Part shown: one piece after another, positions 20,489 through 28,286 of the stretch
How positions within the stretch are numbered: the first letter of the stretch is position 1
Layout: every line of letters starts with the position of its first letter
From: Pleurotus ostreatus/Saccharomyces cerevisiae fusant
Taxonomy: Eukaryota; Opisthokonta
DNA: 28,286 bases
Assembly: GCA_024196135.1 (NCBI GenBank)
Contig: JAMQCK010000323.1
Coordinates: 1-28,286 of the forward strand
Direction: 5' to 3'
The notes under the pieces: model-generated
What the model was told of the DNA's origin: nothing
The model's input: only the letters and a program-made list of their open reading frames with translations
The model's database searches: none
Program-made: the position numbers and the translations under genes

Positions 20489-20541
20489 AGTAGAAGGCCC
20501 AAACTGCGGGAGCTGGACCCTAGTTATCCCATTCTAAGCCC

Positions 20542-23500
20542 ATGGCCTATTCGCAAACGCCATCGTCGAGGGGGCTGAGTGCATCCTCATCCTGGTCTTC
20601 AGCTTCATCATATACTTCTCATCCGGTCCCGAACTCGAACCGTGAGAATTCGGCCCATGTTCCGAATTCCCATGATGGCTACACCTCTCACGTGTATCGC
20701 ACACCCTCTACGCCTTCTCGCTTGCCTCTACACGACCACTCGCATCCTGGCCCCTATACTCCATACTTCGAACATGCACACACGACACCAGCGATGCAGT
20801 ACGCGGGCTCCGAGAACGTCTCACCCATCCCTCCAACAATGACCTCGTCTTCTCTCGGCACGCGCGTCGGTCCCGTCTCCTTCGAAGGGCCCGCCCCGAA
20901 GCGCCACTGCCCAGGGAAAGGCTCGGTGGCCAAGATGACGGACCAGGAGGTCATAGAGAAGGGGTGTACGGACGAAGAAATAATCGGTGCGTCCTTACTA
21001 TTGGCACAGACTCGCACTCGCTTACCTTCATATTGTTAGCTGCCGCATCAAAGTCCTGGACATCTCCTGCATACCCTCACTACATCATTTCCCTGGAGCG
21101 CGAAGGCGCCACAGTCTACTTCCGGTTCACATGTCGCCACGGCAGCATCACGCACTCCAGCAGCCGACGAGCAAGAATGAAGACGGGCGACGGGACACGT
21201 CCACTATTAGCGGGAGCCCGCAAATGCGACCAGCGGCGTGGGGTCGCTGTTGTCGAAGCGCCGCTCGCCATCGAGTACTCGGAAGCTCGCCACCGCGCCA
21301 TGATCGCGATGCGCTGCTGCGTGCATCATCGGCCGTTCAATTTCGTCGATGACCCGTACTACGTTCAAGAGGTCCAGATGCTACGTCCGAACACCAAGCT
21401 ACCGTCTCCACGCACCGTATCTCGCGACACCATCGCGCTCTACATGGGAATCAGTCTGAAGCTGAAGGAGTACATGAAGGTGAGCCTAACCTTTGTCGTG
21501 TTGTTGCGCGATACTGATCACTTCCTAGGACAACATTCGCTCTTGTTATCTCATGCTCGATGGCTGGTCGAGCCCACTGCGGACCAGCGAGCTTGGTGTT
21601 GTCATCCAGTGGCATGCCAATGGACGGATCCACCGCTGCACGCTCGAGTTCATCAAGTAAGTTTCATTCAGGTCTTTGCCATCATGACCTCATCGTGCTA
21701 CCATAGACTCACGAGTGCTCACACCGGCGACTACATGGCAGAGAAGATCTATAAGCTTCTCGAGCAATATGGCTTGCTCCTCAAGGTATGTCTTCATCTG
21801 CTCTCGTCAAAACTAGCTCACAACTTCGTATAGATATTGTTTCTCATGATGGACAACGCCTCCAACTGCGACACCACCGCGACCAGCCTTCAACGACGCT
21901 TGCCACGCTACAAGGGCGCGTCATGGCGCCTGCGCTGCCTCCTACATATCGTCAACTTGATTGCGAAGGTACGCATCCACATACAGTTGTGTCCATCAGT
22001 AGTCTCATGCGACGCACAGGCTGTCAAATCGTTCTTCCGGAAGCAGTACAAGCGGAAACCGAAGTCCCTTGGCGCCGCTGATGCCGCAGCCGAGGAGATG
22101 TTTATTCTCGAGAATGGTGACGAGCTCACGGCCGAGGAACAGGATGTTGCTCAGGCAGCGGAAGCTGATGCTGCCGAGGAGTCGCACGGCATCCCAGTCG
22201 CACAGCTTGTGAAGGATAAGGCCGCCGTCAAGACCATGAAGGAGCAGGCCATAGAGGACATGCAGCAGCGTGGGATATATCTGAGCGATCAGGAGCAGAA
22301 GATGGCGCTCGGTGTTTTACCAAAGGTTCGTACTGTTATCTCTTGTCGGTGATGCTGTTCATTAACCTTTCACAGATTACTGGCCTTGCACGCCGTCTGA
22401 ATGATTCGCCGGCGTCACTCAAACCTCCCTGGGACGCGAGCCTCAAGCTCAAGGCAGACGAATTACCGCACAACCTCGACATGCTCTCACGCTGCGTCGC
22501 CACGCGATGGAATTCAACAAATCGATGTGTCGGCGACCATATCGCGCTCAAGCCTGCGGTGGTCGACTTCACGAACAAGCCCGAGCTCAAGTTGAAAGCG
22601 TACCGGCTCACTCCGGACCAATGGGACCTCTCGCAGGACTTCCACGAGCTTCTCAAAGTGCGTATTTTGCATGCATGCTCGTAATCTGCCCGCTGATGTT
22701 CCCTGTAGGTCTTCGTGCCCATCACGGAGACCTTTTCGAAGAAGGAGACGCCGCTTGTTGCCGACTCGTTGACGGCCCTCGACCGCCTGCGCCGGTCCCT
22801 TGTCAAGTGCCGCGACCATGCGAGCGCTCCGAATATCATTCGTGTGGCTGCGCACGCTGGCGTCTTGATGGCCGACAAGTACTTCGCGCTTATGGATGAG
22901 TGCGAAGTCTATTATATTGCTATTGGTACGTCGTCTCGTTTGGGCTTCTTAGCTGTGGTTAATCATTTTGAGTCAGCTCTCAGCCCCCACTATAAGCTCC
23001 AGTGGTTCCGTGACCGTGGCTGGACGGAGCCACAAGTGCTCAAGGTCTGGGAGAGGTTGATCACGAGGTGGGCAGACTATAAGGCCACGTACCCTTCAGC
23101 ATCCCGACCATCGTCGGCTCCTGCTGCAGCAACTCGGACGTCTGAGGTGAGCTCCTCGTCCTTATGATCTGGGTCTTACTGACGAGAATCCAGTCTGCCG
23201 GTGGCCGCTGGTACGAGGACGACATTGTCCTTCCCACGCCGAACCCGAGTGTGGAGATCCAAGACGACCTCACCGCTTTCATGCGGGAGGCCATTGTACC
23301 GATCTCGGTGGTAGATAGCTATCCCGGTGGTGTCGTAGGGTACTGGCATGCTCGGATCGGGGAGTGTACAGCGCTGGCGTACATGGCTCTTGATCATGTC
23401 GCCGCCCCAGGTACGTCTATTCAAGTTGGTGCCTATGTCGTGACTGACCCATTTTATAGCCACCTCCGTTGATGCCGAGCGAATCTTCTCCGACGGACGG

Positions 23501-23647
23501 CGGCAGATCAGCTTCATGCAACACCGTATGTCGCACGATACTTTCAAGTCGTCGATGGCTTTGGCTTCATGGGATAAGGCCCCTTTCTTTGATTTTGAAG
23601 ACGGTGTGGATATCATACAGAATTCCATGAATGGGGGCACCTCGTGA
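20542..23647 (+). CDS. hAT-family transposase
   Basis: Eleven exons (20542-20986, 21040-21479, 21529-21656, 21707-21785, 21834-21968, 22020-22325, 22376-22657, 22709-22925, 22977-23146, 23194-23410, 23460-23647) give 868 residues with all phases consistent; introns are 47-53 nt. Order: Ser/Pro-rich N-terminus (1-110); a BED-like zinc-binding region at about 165-205 (FTC..., RRARMKTGDGT, ...RKC); the catalytic core with first acidic residue in LMLDGWSSP (D306), LTSAHTGDYMAEK, MMDNASNCDTT (D371), the RCLLH Cys/His pair (C399, H402), an acidic Glu/Ala-rich insertion, and ATRWNST (W556); and the C-terminal hAT dimerisation motif SVDAERIFSDGRRQI with FKSSMALASWD. The enzyme excises and reinserts the element by binding its ends. 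No stop, frameshift or missing hallmark residue is seen, so it may be active. One feature to check is that the second ligand of the BED-like motif is not an obvious Cys. Confidence 0.88.
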
Positions 23648-23821
23648 CCTCTATTTGATGTGTCTGTACCTATATACTACTTGTTCAAGTGCTCTGAATG
23701 CTCGAGTTGTGTGTGCGCCCGGATTGGGACAAGCTCGCCTGTCGAGCCCGCGCGGGACACATCCCGCGGGATCGGAGTTCCAAATACCCGTGGGAATCCC
23801 ACCCAATCCCGTCCCGGGACG

Positions 23822-23837
23822 CCCATGGCACACCCTA
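23822..23837 (-). repeat. hAT right terminal inverted repeat
   Basis: Complement reads TAGGGTGTGCCATGGG; pairs with 20211-20226. Confidence 0.85.
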
Positions 23838-23845
23838 ACTTGATG
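23838..23845 (+). repeat. possible target duplication of the hAT element, right
   Basis: ACTTGATG, next to the right TIR; matches 20200-20207 at seven of eight bases. Confidence 0.45.
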
Positions 23846-23852
23846 GGCGGAG

Positions 23853-23918
23853 CGATGATAAGAGGGGGCCGGAGGGATGATAAGAGGGGGCCGGAGCGAT
23901 GATAAGAGGGGGCCGGAG
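23853..23918 (+). repeat. 22-bp tandem array, three units
   Basis: Units of 22 bases, SGATGATAAGAGGGGGCCGG plus AG, at 23853, 23875 and 23897; only the first base varies. It begins seven bases after the hAT target site. Confidence 0.9.
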
Positions 23919-24062
23919 CGAGGAATGAGGCGCTCAGAGAGCGCGCCTTGTGATTAGAAGAGCGCGCCCAATCTTGTGATTAGTGAAAGCGCGCCCATGG
24001 CTGTCTGCGCCGTCACCGCCCTCGTTCATATGCGACGGGGAGCGCGGTTGATTTATCTGGGG

Positions 24063-24134
24063 CCCGCGAGCGCAGCTGACCCTCTCTGGAGCCCGCGAGC
24101 GCAGCTAACCCTCTTCGGAGCCCGCGAGCGCGCC
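24063..24134 (+). repeat. 29-bp tandem array, about 2.5 units
   Basis: Units starting CCCGCGAGCGCAGCTRACCC at 24063 and 24092, with a partial third at 24121. Just upstream, AGCGCGCC and CTTGTGATTAG are also repeated (about 23938-23996). Confidence 0.8.
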
Positions 24135-24224
24135 TCCGGCTCCCGTTCGGAAGACGAGCCCATGTCGCGTCTCAAGGTATATCTCGTGTCCTCCCCCTCG
24201 CGGTCGGGAAGCGCGACACCATCT

Positions 24225-24292
24225 CGAGGTCGAGGACCCTCCGCCCCGATGTCGAGGACCCTCCGCCCCGATGTCGGGGACCCTGCGCCCCG
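24225..24292 (+). repeat. 23-bp tandem array, three units
   Basis: Units of the type GATGTCGAGGACCCTCCGCC at about 24225, 24247 and 24270, with few substitutions. Confidence 0.85.
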
Positions 24293-24365
24293 TAGCCAAT
24301 CCTCTCGAGGTTGACAACGTCCCTCCCGCGGTCGAGCAGCGCAGGTCAAGAGAGGCTACGGCCGC

Positions 24366-24439
24366 CGCAGGAGTCGAGTGGGACGCGGTCGCAGGAGTCG
24401 AGTGGGACACGGTCGCAGGAGTCGATGGGACACGACGGT
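24366..24439 (+). repeat. 24-bp tandem array, three units
   Basis: Units CGCAGGAGTCGAGTGGGACR plus CGGT at 24366 and 24390, and a slightly altered third at 24414. Confidence 0.85.
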
Positions 24440-24491
24440 CGCCGCAGAATGGGGCGTGAGGGGCGCAAGTCGTGTAAGCCCCATCCATCGA

Positions 24492-24611
24492 GCGAGCGTG
24501 TGGGCGCCAGTAGACGCGAGCGTGTGGGCGCCAGTCGATGCCAGCGTGTAGGCGCCAGTACATGCGATCGTGTAAGCGCCAGTAGAAGCGATCATCTGAG
24601 CGCCAGTAGAT
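24492..24611 (+). repeat. 24-bp tandem array, five units
   Basis: Five units of exactly 24 bases at 24492, 24516, 24540, 24564 and 24588, sharing GCGANCGTGTRRGCGCCAGT plus four bases. Being 8 codons long, the array yields repetitive open frames on the minus strand, which are not believed to be genes. Confidence 0.9.
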
Positions 24612-24745
24612 GCCTGTCATTGCTTTTTCTCTCTCGGTCTACTGGTGCGTGGTGGTGGGGGGGGGGGCGTTGGACGATGATGAGGGAGTAAATGGGACAG
24701 TGGAGAGGGGCCGGGGCGATGGAGGGGAGGCGTGCGAGGCGGAGT

Positions 24746-24948
24746 GATGGACGCCAGAAGGGGGAGGCGGATTGATGGACGCCAGGAGGGGGAGGCAGAG
24801 TAATCGAGGGATGGGGAGGGTAGTAAGCGAGCGGATTGATGGACGCCAGGAGGGGGAGACGGAGTGATGGACCCCAGGAGGGGAGGCGGATTGATGGACG
24901 CCAGGAGGCGGAGGCGGAGCGATGGACACCAGGAGGCGGAGACGGGGC
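24746..24948 (+). repeat. 27-28-bp purine-rich tandem array
   Basis: About six units starting GATGGACGCCAGGAGGGGGA, mostly 28 bases apart (24746, 24774, then 24838-24948), with one interruption at about 24800-24837. Confidence 0.85.
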
Positions 24949-25041
24949 GGGGCAGACGAGACAGGAAGGGTGGGCTGTATGAAACGGAAATGATATGATG
25001 TTGAGAATAAGCCCTCGCCCATGGATGTCGAGAGGGGATAT

Positions 25042-25166
25042 TGTACTGGGTGGAGAGTTGTACTGGGTGGAGAGTTGTAGACGTCGGGTGGAGAGTTGTA
25101 CTTAGACGTCGGGTGAGAGTTGTAGACGTCGGGTGGAGAGTTGTACTTAGACGTCGGGTGAGGGTT
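25042..25166 (+). repeat. nested tandem array (17-bp and 45-bp units)
   Basis: A 17-bp unit TGTACTGGGTGGAGAGT occurs twice at 25042 and 25059, followed by two 45-bp units at 25077 and 25122 built from TAGACGTCGGGTGGAGAGTT and a shorter version of the same. The two 45-bp copies differ by one base. Confidence 0.85.
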
Positions 25167-25415
25167 GTTGCGCCGGTGGGGGGAAGGTTGCGCCAGAGGT
25201 AGTTCACGAGTCTTCGTCGAGGTCCGCAGTGTCGAAAAGGAGAGCCCGCCGCCCGTCGTGGAAGAGGTCCGCCGCGCGTCTGGAAGAGGGGCATGAAGGT
25301 CGCGTGCGCGTAGAATCCTGCGAGCCGTGTGCACTAACGGTCCCGCGAGTCGAAGGTCGGTGTCGGGCGCGCCGCAGAGGGACGGCGCGGACTGTCGCGG
25401 GCATCGTTCGACGAG

Positions 25416-25569
25416 GCGTGCTCACGGCTCCCTCGACGGTGCATGCTCCCGGCTCCATCGACGATGCGCGCAAGCACCGCGTCTGCGACAAGACGCGCAA
25501 GCACGACGTGGCGTGCTCCCGGCTCCCAGCTCCTTCAACGATGCGTCCAGGCACTGCGTCTGCGAAGGC
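25416..25569 (+). repeat. long-unit direct repeat (about 70 and 59 bp)
   Basis: A unit beginning GCRTGCTCCCGGCTCC and containing AACGATGCG/GACGATGCG, then GCACYGCGTCTGCGA, occurs at about 25440 and 25511. A shorter match (GCGTGCTCACGGCTCC) precedes at 25416. Confidence 0.65.
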
Positions 25570-25614
25570 CAACCCCGCCGCGGGAGCCTCGCGTCCTTCC
25601 TGCGAAGAAGCCCG

Positions 25615-25812
25615 GCGCCCATCCTTTGCGAAGAAAACTAGCGCCCTTCCTGTGAAGAAAATTGACGCCATTCCTGCGAAGAAAACTGGGGCCCGTCCTG
25701 CGAAAAAAACTCGCGCCCTTCTTGCGAAGAAAACTCGCGCCCTTCCTGCGAAGGAGACCCGCGCCCATCCTTTGCGAAGAAGCCACGTGCCCATCCTTTG
25801 CGAAAAAAACTC
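25615..25812 (+). repeat. 24-bp tandem array encoding an 8-residue period
   Basis: About eight units of 24-26 bases with consensus GCGCCCTTCCTGCGAAGAAA plus ACTC, at 25615, 25641, 25665, 25689, 25713, 25737, 25761 and about 25787. In the plus frame they read as repeats of KKTRALPA. Some units carry two extra bases (CCTTTGCG), which would break the frame, so a coding role is doubtful although one open frame spans 25229-26143. Confidence 0.8.
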
Positions 25813-26155
25813 GCCGCACCCCAATCCTCTCGTTCCTCTCCTCTTCCCTAGCCCTCCTTTGCGTATCACCCCACCTGTCCCTTTCTTCGCGTACCCCCTC
25901 CTCCCCTTTAATCTGGCACCGATACTCGTCGTCCCCCCTCTCTCATTCACCCTGCCCTCCTCCCCGCCCTCGTCCTCAGCCAGCCCTTCCGGCTCCCCTG
26001 CCGTGCCACCTCAGCCCTCGCCAACGTCCACTCCGAAAAAAAAAGCCCTCCGCGCCCTCTCTTCCAGAGTAGGATCTCGGTCCGGTTGTGTAATTGGGGA
26101 ATTTCGGTCAGGTTGTGTGATCGGGGACACGAGACGCGAGTGAGGGTGCAACGGC

Positions 26156-26300
26156 GGGGAAGATGGGGTGGGATGAGGAGGAAGGGATGGGATGAGGAAG
26201 GAGAGATGGGATGAGGAGGATGGGATGGGATGGGATGAAGAAGAAAGCGTGGGGCGAGGAGATGAGAATAACGTGGGGGAGGAAGGAGGCGAAGAAATGG
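26156..26300 (+). repeat. GGGATGAGGA-type simple repeat
   Basis: Purine-rich low-complexity sequence made of GGGATGAGGA and GGGAT variants; almost no pyrimidines on the plus strand apart from T in ATG. Confidence 0.75.
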
Positions 26301-27176
26301 AGGGATGGGAAGGAGAGAAGCAGGGAGCAGGAGGGAGGATTATGGAGGGAGGGCCGGTTTGCGCATACACAAGCAGAGACGCCGGGAAGACAAGATCATG
26401 AATTGAAGCAGATCTGCAGCGGAATGGAGGAGCGTGGCATAGGGCTCCGCAAGAGTAGCCCATAGTGTGCGCAAGAGGAGCGTTTGAACCCAGATGCGAC
26501 AGCGCGCGTCCACGGCGAACAAGCACAATCCCGCCGTTGCATTGGGCTGACAGAGAAAGTCGAACGCGGTACCGAGATGGCGGGAAGCAAGCTGCCCGAT
26601 CCATCACCGCACGCATGCCCCGGTCCGATCCTCCGATGCTTGGCGTGCCTGCCGCCCTTTGCCTGAGTCAGCAGGGCCACCTCATCTGCGCTGCACTGCT
26701 TCTGACGGCTGCCTTGCTACTTCTCCGCGTTGTTGGCTGTGGTCTGCTTCCTGATCGCTGCGCTACGTAGAGACGCGTCGCGCCAAACATCGTCAGCCTA
26801 GAGATCGCAACCTGCGCGCATCGACCCTACCCATCGTCATCGTCTACACGCCACGCATCGCCAGCGCCTACACGCCACGCATCATCACCGCCTACACGCA
26901 TAGACCTCACTCGTCTGAACGTCGCGCGGACCACCCTCCTTGCCATACAATCGGACGCGCTGTCTTCCATCCACGCTCGAGCGCCGTACCCAGTCGGCGT
27001 ACTCCCTCGCGCCACACGCGATCATCGTATGTGCACTGATCTCTCCTCCTACCATCACGCCTAACATCGCTCAGTTGACCTTGCGATCACCATACTCAAC
27101 TGCTCTCTCCCTCTTACTCTTGCCACGGCACCGCCACACACCTCACCCACATACCTCAAGCCACTCCTAGCTCACC
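26301..27176. other. promoter region of the FYVE-like gene, no other gene seen
   Basis: No recognisable protein is encoded. A 24-bp unit CGYCTACACGCCACGCATCR plus four bases is repeated at 26841 and 26865 with a partial third copy at 26889. From about 26880 to the ATG at 27177 the plus strand is C/T/A-rich, as in leaders of highly expressed fungal genes. A GGTTCAAAC on the minus strand near 26487 resembles a T-arm but no tRNA can be folded. Confidence 0.45.
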
Positions 27177-28286
27177 ATGAACCCCCCGCGCGGCATGCCG
27201 CTCCTCAGCGGGCCCCCGCCCCCGCCCAGCGACACCGGCCGCGCCGAGATCGCGTGCAGGAAATGTAACAAGGTGCGGCGGAGGGTTTTGACGCGTACTT
27301 CTCTATCTGACCTATGCTCCCTTTGTCTGTTTCTCTCGCCGTCGCTACTCCTTCATCCCGCTCGTCAACCACACCACCCCCTCCCTCCCCACCTCCACAC
27401 TCTCCCCCCTCCGAATCCAACGCACTTAAACGCCCACCCCACCCTGGCTTTCTCCCTACCCACCCTCCCATCACGCACTACTCGCCACCAGGAATTCAAC
27501 ATCATCTTCACCCGCGCCCGCCGCTGCAACCACTGCGGCTACTCCTACTGCCACTCCTGCTCCGACTACCAGGCGCTCATGCCCAGGGAGACGAGGTGGG
27601 TCTTGGTCGTATCCTTTTCCTCCCTCCACCGTTCGTCCTTGTTCTTTCCCTTCTGCCGCTTTCATGAGCGACGCGGCGACCGCGATCTCATTCGTTCTCT
27701 CCCCGGGGGGCCCCCCCCCCGTCGCTGACCCCCTCTCCCCTCTCCCCACCCTCTCCCCATCTCCTTCTCCCCCCACCATCCTTTCTCTCCCCTCGCCCCC
27801 ATCTCTTCATGCGCCTCAGGCGCTCGCTAACCCTCCTTCACCCAATCCCCATCTCCCCCTCTCCCTCTCCCCCTCCCCCTCCCCCTCCAGCGCTGTCGAA
27901 GACGACGCCCCCTCCTAAAACTATGTTAATACGAGAACTTGGAATGAGCGACTGACGCCCCCTCCCTCTCCCCTCTCCTCCCTCTCCCCTCTCCTCCCTC
28001 TCCCCCCTCTTCCTTCTCACTTTTCACCGAACCTCATACTAACGCTCACCCCAGATCCGGCACCAACGCGGGCTACGACCCGGCCCCCGTGTGCGCGTTC
28101 TGCATCGAGATGCTGAATGGTGAGTGGTCGGGGGGGGGGTGTTTACTCTTCGCCTCCTTTTTACTCTTCTCCTGTTTACTCTTCTCCTTTTTACTCTTCT
28201 CCTTTTTACTCTTCTCCTTTTTACTCTTCTCCTTTTTACTCTTCTCCTTTTTACTCTTCTCCTTTTTACTCTTCTCAACAAGTTAT
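27177..28286 (+). CDS. FYVE-like zinc-finger protein, 5' part (runs off window)
   Basis: Exons 27177-27272, 27492-27595 and 28055-28119 encode the first 88 residues; phases are 0, 2 and 1. After a Pro-rich start, eight cysteines are spaced as in a FYVE/FYVE-like domain: C27 and C30 (CRKCNKEF), C44 and C47 (RARRCNHCGYSY), C52 and C55 (CHSC), C80 and C83 (VCAFCIEML). The RRHHCR signature of PI3P-binding FYVE domains is replaced by RRCNHCG, as in FYVE-like fingers of CARP-type ubiquitin ligases, so phosphoinositide binding is uncertain. In fungal relatives a C-terminal RING may follow, but that part is outside the window. The ATG at 27177 has a good context (CACCATGA). The introns are 219 nt, 459 nt and more than 167 nt, long for this genome and made of pyrimidine repeats. 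Confidence 0.8.
27700..28020 (+). repeat. pyrimidine-rich low-complexity sequence in intron 2
   Basis: Runs of C and CCCTCTCCC repeats with hardly any purines, interrupted at about 27880-27960. It accounts for most of the unusual length of intron 2 of the FYVE-like gene. Confidence 0.75.
28156..28275 (+). repeat. 15-bp tandem array in intron 3
   Basis: Eight consecutive units of CCTTTTTACTCTTCT at 28156, 28171 (one base different), 28186, 28201, 28216, 28231, 28246 and 28261, preceded by a degenerate unit at 28141. It starts about 36 bases after the intron 3 donor of the FYVE-like gene. Confidence 0.92.

Larger units (their letters stand above)
20211..23837 (+). mobile_element. complete hAT-superfamily transposon (3.6 kb)
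   Basis: The ends are TAGGGTGTGCCACGGG at 20211-20226 and the complement of TAGGGTGTGCCATGGG at 23822-23837, one mismatch in 16. Between them lies one gene encoding a hAT transposase on the plus strand. Both subterminal regions are packed with GGGA/TCCC motifs, including CCCAATCCCGTCCC at about 20267 and again at about 23801 in the same orientation, and CCCGCGGTCA twice in tandem at about 20238; these are likely transposase-binding sites. A likely but imperfect 8-bp target duplication flanks it. The intact reading frame and similar ends suggest fairly recent activity. Confidence 0.88.

Noticed and set aside
21160..21240. An alternative frame in transposase exon 2 reading RRDTSTISG, suggesting a double frameshift in the BED finger.
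   Set aside because: The spliced frame itself reads RRARMKTGDGT...C, a pattern expected in this group of fungal hAT transposases, and stays open throughout.
24366..24611. Regular 24-bp repeats considered as a CRISPR array.
   Set aside because: Repeats are directly contiguous without spacers, and the DNA is eukaryotic.
24617..26143. Long Pro/Ser/Arg-rich open frames on both strands.
   Set aside because: They follow the tandem arrays, change with repeat phase and have overlapping counterparts on the other strand.
26440..26520. T-arm-like GGTTCAAAC on the minus strand.
   Set aside because: No pairing T stem or acceptor stem can be drawn.

Overview
The window looks like nuclear DNA of a basidiomycete fungus, most likely an Agaricomycete. 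Genes are split by many short introns (about 48-78 nt, GT...CTGAC/CTAAC-type branch...AG), coding DNA is GC-rich with C/G-ending codons, and the gene types fit: a fungal MFS transporter, small C2H2 zinc-finger genes, a FYVE-like gene and a hAT transposon. Genus and species cannot be told from the sequence. The region is accessory in character: few conserved genes, several duplicated or broken ones, two TIR transposons and many minisatellites.

Layout. 1-291 (minus) is the 5' end of an MFS transporter cut by the window edge. 1445-2531 and 5658-6812 (plus) are two diverged paralogues of an unrecognised helical protein with the same two intron positions; a further copy of their C-terminal module lies at about 2669. 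Between them (3208-4185) is a coding-like stretch broken by one stop. 7890-12620 is a decayed inverted duplication: its left arm holds a C2H2 gene on the minus strand (8162-9010, with one frameshift and a GC donor), its right arm holds a copy that has lost both fingers (12001-12426). The spacer contains a 551-bp non-autonomous TIR transposon (10481-11031) with a perfect 8-bp target duplication. 13700-16330 is a degenerate satellite of about 25-bp period. 18399-19222 is an intact third member of the C2H2 family with the same exon layout, including a 20-nt first exon.

20211-23837 is a complete hAT element with an apparently intact 11-exon, 868-residue transposase. 23853-26260 is a dense cluster of unrelated minisatellites, mostly with 22-29 bp units. 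27177 to the end is the 5' part of a FYVE-like zinc-finger gene whose introns are unusually long and filled with pyrimidine tracts and a 15-bp tandem array.

The genes do not form a pathway. The story is structural: small gene families (the two-paralogue helical family and the three-member C2H2 family) are being duplicated, converted and broken in a transposon- and minisatellite-rich region. The candidates most likely to be undescribed are the paralogous helical family, the C2H2 family with its conserved gene architecture, and the 551-bp TIR element.
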